Below, one piece after another: positions 1 to 9,743 of a DNA stretch of 64,000 bases. Positions within the stretch are counted from its first letter, which is position 1. Each line of letters begins with the position of its first letter. A program made the translations under genes and the position numbers. This DNA comes from Chelativorans intermedius (GTDB lineage: Bacteria > Pseudomonadota > Alphaproteobacteria > Rhizobiales > Rhizobiaceae): contig NZ_JAODNW010000020.1 in the NCBI RefSeq assembly GCF_025398255.1, positions 1 to 64,000 of the forward strand, written 5' to 3'. The notes below the pieces were generated by a model. The model was not told where the DNA came from and did no database searches. It was given only the letters and a program-made list of their open reading frames with translations.

Positions 1-144
1 GGCTGAGAATTGACGGCGCGTGAACACCGCCATGATATGCCGCCCCTCAGGGCATCACCAACTTTCGCTCATTACTCGCGCGGATTATATTTGTTATACT
101 TAATGTCGATTATTGTAATGCAGGATAGCTATCGCAGTGCAGCG
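1..144. other. AT-rich intergenic stretch at window edge
   Basis: No convincing gene is visible. Positions about 80-125 are markedly richer in A and T than the rest of the window, which fits a promoter region of a gene lying outside the left edge, but I cannot assign -35 and -10 boxes with confidence. Confidence 0.4.
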
Positions 145-172
145 AAAACGCCTGCAGGTTGTCCTGCAGGCG
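145..172 (-). terminator. Rho-independent terminator of the mnh operon
   Basis: A perfect 10-bp stem CGCCTGCAGG (149-158 paired with 163-172) encloses a 4-base loop. Read on the minus strand it is followed by TTTT (145-148). It lies 26 bp past the mnhG stop codon, so it closes the leftward antiporter operon. Confidence 0.85.
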
Positions 173-197
173 TGGGTATAGATCCGAAGGGAAAAGC

Positions 198-566
198 TCA
201 GGCGTCGTCGCCGGCGGGCCGTTTTCTTGTCTGCGCCGCGGCCGCCATGTCGTCGTGCACGGAGCCTTCCCACAGCCGGTATCCCACCGCGTAGGCGGCT
301 TTGGCCAGGAGGTGCGCCGATACGGGCGCGGTCAGCAGAAGGAAGGCGATGGCCGCCAGCGCCCGTGTCGCGATGGCGTGATCTTCCGCGAAGATGGCCA
401 GCGCCAGGAGAAAGACGCCGGCGCCCAGCGTGCCGGCCTTGGAGGCGGCATGCATGCGCGAATAAAGGTCGGGAAGGCGCATGAGGCCGATGGAGGCCGC
501 CAGGGTGAAGAAGGCGCCCACGAGCATGAGCCCACCCACCAGCAGGTTCTGCACAAGCTCAGTCAT
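198..566 (-). CDS. mnhG: Na+/H+ antiporter subunit MnhG/PhaG
   Basis: Small subunit G of the Mrp-type cation/proton antiporter, 122 residues, close to the usual length. Three hydrophobic segments are visible (about residues 9-30, 45-62 and 66-90), with the family-typical stretch [18 protein letters not shown] between the first two. It is the last gene of the operon and its start overlaps the end of mnhF by 8 bp, which suggests translational coupling. The C-terminal 20 residues are hydrophilic and presumably cytoplasmic. Confidence 0.93.
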   Translation of the reverse strand: MTELVQNLLVGGLMLVGAFFTLAASIGLMRLPDLYSRMHAASKAGTLGAGVFLLALAIFAEDHAIATRALAAIAFLLLTAPVSAHLLAKAAYAVGYRLWEGSVHDDMAAAAQTRKRPAGDDA

Positions 567-897
567 CGCCTTCCTCCACGAACTTTCCCCGCGCCTCGTC
601 GGAGATGAACTCCTCCTCGTAGCGGCGGCTCATCACGAAGCGGGCGAACGCCACCGTGGCCAGGAAGCCGACCAGGCCGAGCGCGATGGCAATGTCCAGA
701 TAGAGCGTGAAGCCGGTGCGCACGCCGATGACGGCGATGAAGCCGATGGCGATCGTCACAAGCATGTCGAGGCCCAGGATCCGGTCGGGCAGGCTGGGGC
801 CGATCACCACCCGCAGGACGGCGATGAGAAAGGACAGGCTCAAGATGGCAAGCGCCGCCTGCTCGGCAAAAAGAAGGAAGCCCTGGCCGGTCGTCAT
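559..897 (-). CDS. mnhF: Na+/H+ antiporter subunit MnhF/PhaF
   Basis: Subunit F of the Mrp antiporter, 112 residues with three transmembrane segments. The stretch [16 protein letters not shown] (about 31-46) is characteristic of the MnhF/PhaF family. The ATG overlaps the mnhE stop as ATGA, so translation is coupled. The acidic tail (EEEFISDE...EEGDD) is hydrophilic. In this complex the small subunits support assembly and activity of the large A and D subunits. Confidence 0.93.
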   Translation of the reverse strand: MTTGQGFLLFAEQAALAILSLSFLIAVLRVVIGPSLPDRILGLDMLVTIAIGFIAVIGVRTGFTLYLDIAIALGLVGFLATVAFARFVMSRRYEEEFISDEARGKFVEEGDD

Positions 898-1367
898 CGG
901 AATGCCTCCATGATCCTGCGCTCGAAGCCGCGCGCGATATCGCGCCGCAGCCCGTCGGGGTCCGAGCAGTCGATGGCATGGACATAGAGCGTCTTGCGGT
1001 CGTCGGATACGTCGATCGACAGGGTGCCGGGCGTGAGCGTGATGAGATTGGCCAGAAGGGTGATCTCGAAGTCGCGCTCCACCGTCAGCGGATACGCAAA
1101 GATGCCCGGCTTGATGTCCATGCGCGGCGACAGCACGAGCCAGGCCACGCGCCAGGCCGAGAGGATGAGTTCGTAGATGAACAGCAGGGCCAGCGCCGCA
1201 AGCTTGAAACCACGGCGGAAATAACCGAGCGAGCCCACCTGCTCGCGGATGAGATAGAGCGCCAGCGCACCGAGAAGGAAGCCGAAGACGATGTTGGCCA
1301 GCGAGAAGGAGCCAGTCACCGCCGCCCAGATCAACGCCATCAGGATGTTGATGAGATAGAGGTTCAT
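894..1367 (-). CDS. mnhE: Na+/H+ antiporter subunit MnhE/PhaE
   Basis: Subunit E of the Mrp antiporter, 157 residues. Two or three hydrophobic segments fill the first 80 residues. The conserved soluble C-terminal half contains [16 protein letters not shown] (about 106-121), a family hallmark. The start overlaps the mnhD stop as ATGA, and the stop overlaps the mnhF start in the same way. Confidence 0.93.
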   Translation of the reverse strand: MNLYLINILMALIWAAVTGSFSLANIVFGFLLGALALYLIREQVGSLGYFRRGFKLAALALLFIYELILSAWRVAWLVLSPRMDIKPGIFAYPLTVERDFEITLLANLITLTPGTLSIDVSDDRKTLYVHAIDCSDPDGLRRDIARGFERRIMEAFR

Positions 1368-2923
1368 TGCGCCGTCTCCCCGGGGAAGACCGAGCCGATA
1401 TAGGTGGGCGCATCCAGGATGGCGTCCGCCGCCTGCCGGGCAACGCCGATCACCGGCTCGGGATAAACGCCCATCAGCACGATCGGCAGGCAGAGCGCGG
1501 CGAGCGCCAGATAGCCCGTCTGCGGCATGGCGCTGCCCTGCGGCTTCTCCGCCACGCGTGGCCGCCATACGGTGAGGATGAAGACGCGGCCGAGCGCCAG
1601 GGTGGTCAGCAGCCCCGTGGCCAGAATGGCGAAGGCGAGCCACGGCAGGCCGGAATCCAGCGAGGCGCGCACCAGCATCACCTTCGGCCACAGGCCCGAG
1701 GCCGGGGGCAGGCCAGCCGCCGCCAGCACCAGGATAAGGGCGAAGGCCGCCACCAGCGGATGCATCGCATAGAGACCGGAAAGCGACCGCAGCGAGTAGC
1801 CGCCGCCGAGGCTGTTCATCACACCGGCAAGCAGATATAGCGCCGTCATCGCGATCATCGAATGGAAGGCGTAGAACACCGTGCCCGCCAGGCCCTCCGG
1901 CGTGCCCAGCGCCAGGCCCGCCAGCATGACGCCGACGCCGGAAATCACCACGAAGCCGAGCACCCGTCTGAGATCCGACTGCGCCAGCGCGCCCATGATG
2001 CCGATCACCATGGTCGCCGCCGCCACCCAGGCGATGAGACCGGACAGCAGCGCCCGCTCCGGCGGGAAGATGAGCACCATCACCCGCAGCAGCGCATAGA
2101 CGCCGACCTTGGTGAGCACGCCGCCGAACAGCGCGGCGGTGACGATGCGCGGCGTGTGATAGGAGGCAGGCAGCCAGAAATTGACCGGGAAGGCGGCCGC
2201 CTTCATTCCGAAGGCCAGCAGATAGAGCACGGCAAGCGTGGTCAGGGGCGCGCTTTCGCGCAGGCCGTCCGCCTTGCGCGCGATGTCGGCCATGTTGAGC
2301 GTACCAAAGATGCCGTAGGCCAGCGCGGTCGAGATGAGAAACAGTGTCGTGCCGACGAGGTTCAGAATGGCATATTTGGTCGCTCCGTCGAGCTGCCGGT
2401 GCTGCGAGCCGAGCACCAGAAGCCCGAAGGATGAGATCAGGAACACCTCGAACCAGACATAGAGATTGAACAGGTCGCCAGTCAGGAACGACCCGCCGAC
2501 CCCCGCCATCATCAGCATCATGAAGGGGTAGAAGCCGTAGCGCCGCCCCACCGTGCCGATGTCGTTTGCCGCGAACAGGGCGCACACCACCGCCACCAGC
2601 GTGGCTACCAGCGCCAGCGAGGCGCCCAGCGCGTCGGCCGCAAAGGAAATGCCGAAGGGGGGAAGCCACCGCCCCATGGTCATGACCTGCGGCCCCTCGC
2701 CGAGCACGCGGGCAAGAAGCCCGATATTGCACAGCAGCGTGGCGAACAGCCCGGCCACCGCCAGGCTGCCGTGCAGGCGCGTCTGATGGCGCACCATCAG
2801 CAGGAGCGCGCCGGTGACGATGGGAATGGCCACCGGCCCCACCACCAGCCAGTCCGCAGGGGTGGTCGGCACCATCACCATGGCGCGGGAAAGGTCGACT
2901 GCGTAGGCGGATTCTGCGGCCAT
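1364..2923 (-). CDS. mnhD: Na+/H+ antiporter subunit MnhD/PhaD
   Basis: Large subunit D, 519 residues, homologous to the NuoL/M/N proton-pumping subunits of complex I. It has about 14 hydrophobic segments. The conserved core includes [15 protein letters not shown] and the charged membrane positions typical of proton-translocating antiporter domains (for example Lys in [15 protein letters not shown] context). I chose the ATG at 2923 because GAGGGG lies 7 nt upstream; an in-frame start 18 codons further up would run into mnhC. Subunits A and D are thought to form the ion and proton paths. Confidence 0.93.
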   Translation of the reverse strand: MAAESAYAVDLSRAMVMVPTTPADWLVVGPVAIPIVTGALLLMVRHQTRLHGSLAVAGLFATLLCNIGLLARVLGEGPQVMTMGRWLPPFGISFAADALGASLALVATLVAVVCALFAANDIGTVGRRYGFYPFMMLMMAGVGGSFLTGDLFNLYVWFEVFLISSFGLLVLGSQHRQLDGATKYAILNLVGTTLFLISTALAYGIFGTLNMADIARKADGLRESAPLTTLAVLYLLAFGMKAAAFPVNFWLPASYHTPRIVTAALFGGVLTKVGVYALLRVMVLIFPPERALLSGLIAWVAAATMVIGIMGALAQSDLRRVLGFVVISGVGVMLAGLALGTPEGLAGTVFYAFHSMIAMTALYLLAGVMNSLGGGYSLRSLSGLYAMHPLVAAFALILVLAAAGLPPASGLWPKVMLVRASLDSGLPWLAFAILATGLLTTLALGRVFILTVWRPRVAEKPQGSAMPQTGYLALAALCLPIVLMGVYPEPVIGVARQAADAILDAPTYIGSVFPGETAQ

Positions 2924-2930
2924 GGGCCCC

Positions 2931-3308
2931 TCAATATCCCAGCGGCGGAAGCTCCTCGCCCTTGGGCTCCGCGACACGCATTCCGTCGGTGTCGTCGGTG
3001 CCCAGCTCCTGATAGGCGCGGAAGGCGAGCACGAGCAGGAAGGCGAAGATGGAGAAGGAGATGACGATCGCCGTCAGGATCAGCGCCTGCGGCAGCGGAT
3101 TGGCCGTCGCCTGGGCAGGGGTGTCGAGGTCGACCGGGATGATCGGCGGCACCACGCGCGTCACGCGGCCGGCGGTGAAAAGCGTCAGGTTGACGGCATT
3201 GCCGAAGATCGCCACCCCGAGCAGGATGCGGATGATGTGCTTCGACAGCATGAGATAGATGGAGACGGCGAAGAAGACGGCCACCGTGAAGGCGAGGATG
3301 GTTTCCAT
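2931..3308 (-). CDS. mnhC: Na+/H+ antiporter subunit MnhC/PhaC
   Basis: Subunit C, 125 residues, homologous to NuoK of complex I. Three transmembrane segments are visible; the middle contains KHIIRILLGVAIFGNAVNL (about 23-41) and the third ALILTAIVISFSIFAF (about 75-90), both typical of MnhC/MrpC. The TGA of mnhB shares its last base with this ATG. Confidence 0.94.
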   Translation of the reverse strand: METILAFTVAVFFAVSIYLMLSKHIIRILLGVAIFGNAVNLTLFTAGRVTRVVPPIIPVDLDTPAQATANPLPQALILTAIVISFSIFAFLLVLAFRAYQELGTDDTDGMRVAEPKGEELPPLGY

Positions 3309-3727
3309 CACACGTGCTCCCTTTCCTCGAGCGCAAGCGCGATGGAGGTGATCGCGCCGACGACCACGAGATAGACCCCGATGTCGAAGAAGAGGATGGT
3401 CGAGATGTCCACGGCCAGGCCCAGAATGTGCACCTCGGCCCATTGCCCGGTCAGGAACGGCATGTCCTTGAACAGGGACACCACGCCCGACAGCCCGGAC
3501 ACCAGAAGCCCGAAGCCGGAGATGGCCATCGGGTGGAAGTAGAGCGCCCGGCGCACCGGCGCCACCCCGCAGGCAATGCCGTAGATGGCGAAGGCGGATG
3601 CCGCGATCAGCCCGCCGATGAAGCCGCCGCCCGGCTCGTTGTGCCCGCGCAGGAGCACGAAGACGGAGAAGAGCACCATCAGGCTGGCGAGATAGGGCGC
3701 GATGGTTCGGAAGATCAGCGTGCGCAT
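3308..3727 (-). CDS. mnhB: Na+/H+ antiporter subunit MnhB/PhaB
   Basis: Subunit B, 139 residues with four transmembrane segments. The motif [18 protein letters not shown] (about 23-40) is diagnostic for MnhB. The gene follows mnhA after a single base, showing that A and B are separate here (group 1 arrangement) rather than fused as in some rhizobial pha1 operons. The start is the ATG at 3727, as upstream in-frame codons lie in the mnhA coding region. Confidence 0.94.
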   Translation of the reverse strand: MRTLIFRTIAPYLASLMVLFSVFVLLRGHNEPGGGFIGGLIAASAFAIYGIACGVAPVRRALYFHPMAISGFGLLVSGLSGVVSLFKDMPFLTGQWAEVHILGLAVDISTILFFDIGVYLVVVGAITSIALALEEREHV

Positions 3728-3728
3728 G

Positions 3729-6101
3729 TCAGGCCTCCAGCTTCTCTTCCACCGCCTTGGGCAGCTTCGGCGCCCTGGCCGGCGCCGCCCCCGGCCGGAT
3801 GCGCACCAGCGCCAGGATCGCAAGGCCGGCAATCATCACCACGGCGATCTCGCCCAGCGTGTCGAGACCGCGGAAATCCACGATGATGACGTTGACGATG
3901 TTGCGGCCATGGGCGATGACGCGCGCATTCTCGGCGAAGAAGGCGCTCAGCGTGCCGTCGAAGGGAACCTGCACGACCCGCAGCAGCATGAGCCCGAGCC
4001 CCGCTCCGCAGACCACGGCGACGGAGGTATCGAGCAGCTTCTGGTCGGTGGGTCGGTGGTCGGCCGGGGAAAGGTGAAGCCGCGTCATCACCAGGGCGAG
4101 GATCACCACCGACAGGGTTTCCACCATGAACTGGGTGAAGGAGAGGTCGGGCGCGCCGAGCAGCATGAACAGCACCGCCACGGCAAACCCCTGGATGCCC
4201 AGCGACACGATGGCCGTCAGCCGGTCGCGCGCCCACAGGACGGCGCCGAGCCCGATGAAGGCGATGGCAAGCACCGCCACCTCGTAGAAGGGCAGCAGCG
4301 GCAGCTCGGGCACCGCTGGAAGCTCGCCGAAGGCGATCATCGGCACGAACAGCGCCGCGGCCAGGATGATGAAGGTGACGGTCATATATACATCCAGCCG
4401 CCCGTTCTGCACGAAGCGGGTGACGGCGGCCGAGGCGATGACCGTGCCGCGCACCGCCTGGTCGAAGCCCCGGTCGGGCCCCCAGCCGATGGCCTCGAGC
4501 ACCGCCGCCATCGCTGCGCGCCCGCGTTCAAGCGCCAGATAGGCCGCGATGCCCAGCGCCACGGTGAGCGCCGACAGAAGCAGCGGCGCACCGACATGCG
4601 GGACCACGGAAATCGACACGCTCACCGGCTCGCCCGCCACCGCGCTTGCCATGGGGCTGGAGATGAAGCGGTGGCTGAGCCCTGAAGCAAGCGCCGACAG
4701 AAGGCCGCTCGCCGCCAGCACCGCAGGACCGATCCACAACAGGACGGGCCCTTCATGCGGCGTCTTCGGCGTGCGCACTCTCTCGCCCGTGAAGGGCTTC
4801 AGCGCCACGGCAAAGCCGAGGGCAAACATGAGCGCATTGCCGGCAATGGCGACGGCGGTCAACGCCGCACCCCAGCTTCCGCCATGGGCGAGCCCGGCAT
4901 AGATTTCCTCCTTGGCGAGGAAGCCGAAGAAGGGGGGCAGGCCGCCCATGGACAGCGCGGCCAGCACGGCAGCGGCGAAGGTGATCGGCATGGCGCGGCC
5001 GATGCCGCCCAGATGCGTGATGTCGCGTGTGCCCGCCTCGTGGTCGATCGCGCCGGCCACCATGAAGAGCGCGCCCTTGAACATGGAGTGCGCCACCAGA
5101 TAGAGCACCGCCGCCTCCACCGCGACCTTCGAGCCGAAGCCCGTCAGCATGACGAGCAGGCCCAGCGAAGCGACGGTGGTGTAGGCGAGCATCAGCTTCA
5201 GGTCGGTCTGGCGCACGCCGAGAAGCGTGCCGACGAGCAGGGTTGCGCCGCCGAACGCGGGAAGGATGGTCTCCCAGGCCAGCGTGTCGCCCATCACCGG
5301 GTTGAGCCGCATCACCAGATAGACCCCCGCCTTCACCATTGTGGCAGAGTGCAGATAGGCGGAAACCGGCGTCGGCGCTTCCATGGCGTTGGGCAGCCAG
5401 AAGTGGAAGGGAAACTGCGCCGATTTCGTGAAGGCGCCGCCCAGCACGAGCAACAGCGCGGCCATGTAGAGCGGCGCGCCGCGCAGGCTCTCGCCCTCGG
5501 CAAGCAGGGCCGAAAGCGAGGCGGTTCCGGTGATCCCGCCGATCACCAGAAGCCCGGCCAGCAGCGAAAGCCCGCCCAGCCCCGTCACCACAAGCGCCTG
5601 GAGCGCGGCGCGGCGCGACGCCTCGCGCCCGTGATCGAAGCCGATCAGCAGGAAGGAGGTGATCGAGGTCAGCTCCCAGAAGACGAAGAGCGTGAGGAAG
5701 GAATCGGCCAACACCAGCCCCTGCATCGCCCCCATGAACATGAGGATGAAGGAGAAGAAGCGGCCGTGATGGGCATGGCCTTTCAGATAGCCGCCGGAGT
5801 AAAGCACGATGAGCGTGCCGATGCCGGAGATCAGCAGCGCGAAGGTGAGGGACAGGCCGTCGATATACCAGGAGAAATCCGTATCGAGGCTCTCGATCCA
5901 GGCATAGCCGCCGCTGATCGTCTCCCCCGCCGCCACCGGCTGCAGAAAACCCGTGAAGTGGTAGAAGATGAAGCCGGGAACGAGCGCCAGCACCCAGGCG
6001 GCGTTGTGCCCCATGGCCCGGACCAGAAGGGGTGCCGCGGCGGCACCGAGAAACGGGAGGATCAGCGCAAGGAATGTCAGCCACTGTCCATCCGCTGCCA
6101 T
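3729..6101 (-). CDS. mnhA: Na+/H+ antiporter subunit MnhA/PhaA
   Basis: Largest subunit, 790 residues, first gene of the operon. The N-terminal two thirds is a NuoL-like proton-translocating domain ([15 protein letters not shown] and [23 protein letters not shown] are visible around residues 300-365); the C-terminal part is the MrpA-specific extension. About 20 hydrophobic segments are present. I chose the ATG at 6101 because GAGGGG lies upstream at good spacing. The complex exchanges Na+ (or K+) for protons across the inner membrane and serves pH and salt homeostasis. Confidence 0.94.
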   Translation of the reverse strand: MAADGQWLTFLALILPFLGAAAAPLLVRAMGHNAAWVLALVPGFIFYHFTGFLQPVAAGETISGGYAWIESLDTDFSWYIDGLSLTFALLISGIGTLIVLYSGGYLKGHAHHGRFFSFILMFMGAMQGLVLADSFLTLFVFWELTSITSFLLIGFDHGREASRRAALQALVVTGLGGLSLLAGLLVIGGITGTASLSALLAEGESLRGAPLYMAALLLVLGGAFTKSAQFPFHFWLPNAMEAPTPVSAYLHSATMVKAGVYLVMRLNPVMGDTLAWETILPAFGGATLLVGTLLGVRQTDLKLMLAYTTVASLGLLVMLTGFGSKVAVEAAVLYLVAHSMFKGALFMVAGAIDHEAGTRDITHLGGIGRAMPITFAAAVLAALSMGGLPPFFGFLAKEEIYAGLAHGGSWGAALTAVAIAGNALMFALGFAVALKPFTGERVRTPKTPHEGPVLLWIGPAVLAASGLLSALASGLSHRFISSPMASAVAGEPVSVSISVVPHVGAPLLLSALTVALGIAAYLALERGRAAMAAVLEAIGWGPDRGFDQAVRGTVIASAAVTRFVQNGRLDVYMTVTFIILAAALFVPMIAFGELPAVPELPLLPFYEVAVLAIAFIGLGAVLWARDRLTAIVSLGIQGFAVAVLFMLLGAPDLSFTQFMVETLSVVILALVMTRLHLSPADHRPTDQKLLDTSVAVVCGAGLGLMLLRVVQVPFDGTLSAFFAENARVIAHGRNIVNVIIVDFRGLDTLGEIAVVMIAGLAILALVRIRPGAAPARAPKLPKAVEEKLEA

Positions 6102-6125
6102 GGGTTCCCCTCGCTTGCTGGTCTG

Positions 6126-6148
6126 CAAGCCCGGCCCGGCCGGGCTTG
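6126..6148. promoter_or_regulatory. Perfect hairpin in the mnhA leader
   Basis: CAAGCCCGGC (6126-6135) and its exact complement (6139-6148) form a 10-bp stem with a 3-base loop, 25 bp upstream of the mnhA ATG. There is no following T-run, so it is not a standard terminator. It could be an operator or a leader RNA structure that influences mnhA translation. Confidence 0.4.
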
Positions 6149-6276
6149 AGGAACGCGCTCAATCGTCGGGGTGACATAGACGCTCGCGTCGGGCGGGGCA
6201 AGAAGCTGGAGCGATTGCACGCGGTTATTCACGAAATGTGTGTCGAATCTGCAAGACCGGCGGCTGCAAAACGCGC

Positions 6277-6298
6277 CCGGCTGACCTATATCAGCCGG
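6277..6298. promoter_or_regulatory. Hairpin just upstream of msrB
   Basis: CCGGCTGA (6277-6284) pairs with TCAGCCGG (6291-6298) around the loop CCTATA. It lies immediately before the msrB ribosome-binding site in the divergent mnhA/msrB intergenic region. Function unknown; could be an operator half-site pair. Confidence 0.3.
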
Positions 6299-6322
6299 AG
6301 GTTGAGAAGGAGAATGGCGGCG

Positions 6323-6730
6323 ATGGCGCAGGAAAGACGGCTGAAGGTCGAGAAACCGGATGAGGAATGGCGCCGGCTGTTGACGCGGGAACAGTATCAC
6401 GTCACGCGCAAGCACGGCACGGAGCGCGCCTTTACCGGCCCTTACTGGGACAACAAGCGCCCCGGCCTCTATCGCTGCGTGTGCTGCGGGCGGGCGCTCT
6501 TCGACTCGGAAACCAAGTACGATTCAGGCACCGGCTGGCCGAGCTTCTACGCGCCGGTGGAGGCGGCGGCGGTCTCCCTGCACGAGGACCGCTCATGGTT
6601 CTCGGTGCGGACGGAAGTGCGCTGCGCCGATTGCGACGCCCATCTCGGCCATGTCTTCGAGGATGGGCCGCAGCCGACCGGCCTGCGCTACTGCATCAAT
6701 GGTCATGCGCTGAATTTCGAGGAGCGCTGA
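6323..6730 (+). CDS. msrB: Peptide-methionine (R)-S-oxide reductase MsrB
   Basis: Reduces the R epimer of methionine sulfoxide in oxidised proteins, using thioredoxin. The 135-residue protein is a single SelR domain. Zinc-binding cysteines C52/C55 (CVCC) and C101/C104 (CADC) are present, as are GTGWPSF and HLGHVF. The catalytic cysteine is C124 in RYCIN. The ATG at 6323 has AGGAG 10 nt upstream; the in-frame ATG at 6314 is too close to it. The gene is transcribed away from mnhA and is not in an operon with sufE, which points toward it. Confidence 0.92.
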   Translation: MAQERRLKVEKPDEEWRRLLTREQYHVTRKHGTERAFTGPYWDNKRPGLYRCVCCGRALFDSETKYDSGTGWPSFYAPVEAAAVSLHEDRSWFSVRTEVRCADCDAHLGHVFEDGPQPTGLRYCINGHALNFEER

Positions 6731-6762
6731 ACGCCCGTGCGGGGAGCCAGGGAGCCGCGGTG

Positions 6763-7188
6763 TCAGGCTGCCGCCATCGCCGTCTCCGCCTCCTGGCGGA
6801 TGCGCCGCACCATGGCCCGCAGGCCGTTGGCGCGCTGCGGGGTGAGATGCTCGTCGAGGCCCAGCGCCCGCATGGTCTCCTCCGCGTCGATGGACAGGAT
6901 CTCGCTGGCCCGCCGGCCGCTGAACAGCGCCATCATGATGGCCACCAGCCCACGCACGATGTGGGCATCCGAATCGCCCCGGAAGGTGATGACGGGATCG
7001 CGGCCCTCGCCGATCTCGGTGTGAAGCCACACCTGGCTCACGCAGCCGCGCACCTTGTGCGCCTCGTCGCGCGCCTCCTCGGGAAAGGGCGGCAGGTCGT
7101 TGCCGAGCTCGATGATATAGCGGTAGCGCTCCTGCCAGTCGTCGAGAAAGGCGAAGTCCTCTCGGATGGTGTCGATGCTCGTCGTCAT
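6763..7188 (-). CDS. sufE: Cysteine desulfuration protein SufE
   Basis: SufE accepts persulfide sulfur from the desulfurase SufS and passes it to the SUF scaffold for Fe-S cluster assembly. The 141-residue protein is of usual length, with IRGCVSQVW-type motif VRGCVSQVW around the acceptor cysteine C49 and the conserved FRGDSDAHIVRGL and LTPQRANGL stretches. The rest of the suf operon is not here, as is common in rhizobia. An in-frame ATG three codons upstream (7197) is an alternative start. The gene is 17 bp downstream of the DUF5330 gene, so the two may be co-transcribed. Confidence 0.92.
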   Translation of the reverse strand: MTTSIDTIREDFAFLDDWQERYRYIIELGNDLPPFPEEARDEAHKVRGCVSQVWLHTEIGEGRDPVITFRGDSDAHIVRGLVAIMMALFSGRRASEILSIDAEETMRALGLDEHLTPQRANGLRAMVRRIRQEAETAMAAA

Positions 7189-7205
7189 GCCCCGCATATA
7201 GTCGT

Positions 7206-7520
7206 TCAGCCTGCGGGCGTCACGGAAAAATCCTCTTCGGCCGGCCGATCGGCCGGCGCCTGATCCTCCATCATGTCGCGGGCCATGCGCACGCCCTCCC
7301 TGGCGCGCACCGCGATGGTATGCATGGCGGCCTTCGCCGTGGTGCAAACGGCCGGCTGGCGCTCGCACAGGCCGAGCACATCCTGCAGCGCGCTGCCGGC
7401 TGCCGAGACCACCGCAAGGGGGTGCACCGTTCCGCTCTGCGGCGTCTCGCCGCCCGCCCCGAGCGGGATGAACAGGAGCACCAGCGACAGCCAGAAGGCT
7501 GAACGGATCAAGAATCCCAT
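7206..7520 (-). CDS. DUF5330 domain protein, exported or membrane-anchored
   Basis: Protein of 104 residues with an N-terminal hydrophobic segment (about 5-20) that looks like an uncleaved anchor or signal peptide. The region LCERQPAVCTTAKAAMHTIA (about 51-70), with two cysteines, resembles the DUF5330 family of Hyphomicrobiales. The function is unknown. It lies upstream of sufE on the same strand and faces away from the sensor kinase gene. Confidence 0.7.
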   Translation of the reverse strand: MGFLIRSAFWLSLVLLFIPLGAGGETPQSGTVHPLAVVSAAGSALQDVLGLCERQPAVCTTAKAAMHTIAVRAREGVRMARDMMEDQAPADRPAEEDFSVTPAG

Positions 7521-7970
7521 GGCGTTTCTCGCTCCTTGGTTCCTGTGGCCCGGCACGCTCCTGCCGGGCTTCCTTCTCGCCAGCATGGCGCAGACGCGCA
7601 AAGGAGCTGTTGAGAAATTGTCTAAAATTGGAACGGAAGGACTTGATCGTCCGCTTCCCGTCATCGCCGGGCATCCCGCCCCTGCGGCCGGTGTGCCCGG
7701 CAGGGAACCGTCAACCATCCAGAAGGCTGAAGCAATTGCACGAATCGGCCCGCCGCCGGCCTGCGCCGCCGCCGCGCGGCGGACGGCCACGCTGGCGAGG
7801 CTTTGTTAACCATGTGCACATTCCCCTGGCCGGCCCTTCCCGGATCGGCCGTCTTTTCGCGTTTGCAGGGGCGTGCGGCCGGCGCCGTTTATCCTTTCCT
7901 TAAAGCCTCGGTGCGAGGTTCGGGAGGAAAACAAGAACCCGTCAAGCGGACACGAGCAGAGCGCGTCGAG
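7521..7970. promoter_or_regulatory. 450-bp divergent intergenic region
   Basis: This spacer separates the leftward DUF5330 gene from the rightward sensor kinase gene and should hold promoters for both. It contains a GCCCGGCA/TGCCGGGC stem (7548-7555 with 7562-7569) and a TTAACC element at 7807-7812. I see no coding sequence with good support, although the kinase frame is open back to 7803 and its true start might lie in here (ATG at 7812 or GTG at 7911). Confidence 0.5.
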
Positions 7971-9743
7971 TTGAGTACACGAGCCTCCCTTTCCACGATT
8001 TGGCCCGAGCGTCTGAAAGCGGCCTGCGAGCGCCTTTTGCATCCCTCCGTGGCGGAACCGCGGGAGCGCCTGCGCCAGGCGCGCCTGCTCGCCGTGCTGT
8101 TTGCAGGGCCGGTGCTCGCCGCGTTTGCCGTCGCCCAGGCGGCAGCGGCCAGAGGGGAGGGCGTTCTGGCGCTGGCGGCGGCGCTGATGGTCTTCGGTCT
8201 GGGGCTTCTGGCACCCTTCCTGCTGATCGTTACCGGCCGGCGCAGGATCGTGGAACCGATCGCAATGGCGCTGGCCGCCAGCGTGCTGGGTGCGCTGGTG
8301 GCGGCTGGCGGTGGGCTTTCCTCGCCGCTGGTGGCGCTGGCTGCGGCGCCCGCCGTGGAGGCGGGCTGGATCGCGCGCACGCGCAGGGCCGTCGGATTCG
8401 GCGTTGCCGCCGGCGGCGCCACGCTGCTGCTCGGCCTTGGGCTCGCCGCCACGCTGCTGCCCGGTTCCGCCGCGCCCTCGCCCTGGCAATGGGCCGTGCC
8501 TGCCCTCTATGTCGCCAGCCTGCTCCTCCGCATGCCGTTTTTTGACGCGCAGAAGGATGCTGAGCCGCAGGCCCGGCAGCCGGTGGAGGAGATCATCGGC
8601 GCCGCTTTGCTGCACCTGCAGGCGGGCGGCGAGGTGGCATCGGCCTCGCCCCAGGCCGAAGCCCTGTTCGGCGTGGCGCCGGAAATGCTCTACGGCAGCG
8701 GCCTCATCGACCGCATCCATGTGAGCGACCGCATCGCCTACCTGACCGCGCTGGCCGACCTGCGCGATGGCGCGGAGCGGCGCAGCCTGCGCCTGCGCAT
8801 TCGCCGGCCGGCCCAGACCGGCGGCGGCCTGCTGCCGCTCAGCCTCGACATCGTGGCCCGGCCGGGCAGCCAGCGCTTCCTGGCCGTGGCGCGCGACGAC
8901 ACGCCCATGGCGGAGATGGAAGGCGCCCTGGCCGAGGCGCGGGAAGCGGCCGAGCGCGCGCTCATGGAGAAGGATCGCCATCTGGCCAGCGTCAGCCACG
9001 AGCTGCGTTCGCCGCTCAACGCCATACTCGGCTTCTCTGACGTTCTTGCCACCGGAATGCTGGGGCCGCTCGGCAATGACCGGCAGCGCGAGTATGTCGG
9101 CCTCATCCGCGAGGCGAGCGAGCATCTTCTGCAGGTGGTGAACACGGTTCTGGAGGCGTCCAAGCTGCGCTCCGGCACCTATGCGCTGGCGGCCGAGCCC
9201 TTCCGCCTGGAGGAGGCGGCAAGGCTGTGCCTCGCCCTGTCGGCGCGCGAGGCGGAGGCCAAGTCGCTGGCGCTCAAGGCCGACATCGCGGAGAATGTCG
9301 GCGTGGTCAATTGCGACCGGCGGGTGGTACAGCAGGTGCTCATCAACCTTCTGTCCAACGCCGTGAAGTTCACGCCGCGGGGCGAGGTGAAGGTGAGTGC
9401 CCGCCGCAGGGGAGAAAGGCTGGAGCTGGAGGTCAGCGACACCGGCATCGGCATGTCGGCGCAGGACCTGGCGCGTGTCGGCACGCCTTTCACCCAGGTG
9501 CAGAACGGCTATACCCGCCAGGGCACCGGGCTCGGCCTTTCGCTGGTCAAGGGGTTGGTCAGTCTCGCCGGTGGGACCATGAGCATCGACAGCGCGCCGG
9601 GAGTGGGCACGCGGGTGCATGTCTCGCTGCCGCTGGCGGGCGCACACGCCGAAGGCGAAACCGACGGGGAGGACCGTGGCACGGGGGAAAGAGCGAATAC
9701 GAACTGCGAGTGGAACGATGACGCGTTACGCAAGACGGCCTGA
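7971..9743 (+). CDS. PAS-type membrane sensor histidine kinase, PleC/DivJ-like core
   Basis: About 590 residues. The N-terminal part has roughly five or six hydrophobic segments (residues about 40-190), then a degenerate PAS domain, a DHp helix with SHELRSPLNAILGFSDVL and a HATPase domain with NLLSNAVKF, DTGIGM and GTGLGLSL. The DHp segment continues GPLGNDRQREYVGLI, resembling the PleC/DivJ/PdhS subfamily that talks to DivK. The start is uncertain: TTG at 7971 fits the start of the conserved region, while ATG at 7812 would add 53 residues of poor quality. The 3' end overlaps the next gene by 26 bp. Partner regulator not visible nearby. Confidence 0.8.
   Translation: MSTRASLSTIWPERLKAACERLLHPSVAEPRERLRQARLLAVLFAGPVLAAFAVAQAAAARGEGVLALAAALMVFGLGLLAPFLLIVTGRRRIVEPIAMALAASVLGALVAAGGGLSSPLVALAAAPAVEAGWIARTRRAVGFGVAAGGATLLLGLGLAATLLPGSAAPSPWQWAVPALYVASLLLRMPFFDAQKDAEPQARQPVEEIIGAALLHLQAGGEVASASPQAEALFGVAPEMLYGSGLIDRIHVSDRIAYLTALADLRDGAERRSLRLRIRRPAQTGGGLLPLSLDIVARPGSQRFLAVARDDTPMAEMEGALAEAREAAERALMEKDRHLASVSHELRSPLNAILGFSDVLATGMLGPLGNDRQREYVGLIREASEHLLQVVNTVLEASKLRSGTYALAAEPFRLEEAARLCLALSAREAEAKSLALKADIAENVGVVNCDRRVVQQVLINLLSNAVKFTPRGEVKVSARRRGERLELEVSDTGIGMSAQDLARVGTPFTQVQNGYTRQGTGLGLSLVKGLVSLAGGTMSIDSAPGVGTRVHVSLPLAGAHAEGETDGEDRGTGERANTNCEWNDDALRKTA

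Noticed and set aside
7548-7569. GCCCGGCA/TGCCGGGC stem as a terminator
   Set aside because: No T-run follows on either strand and no gene ends here; it lies in a divergent promoter region.
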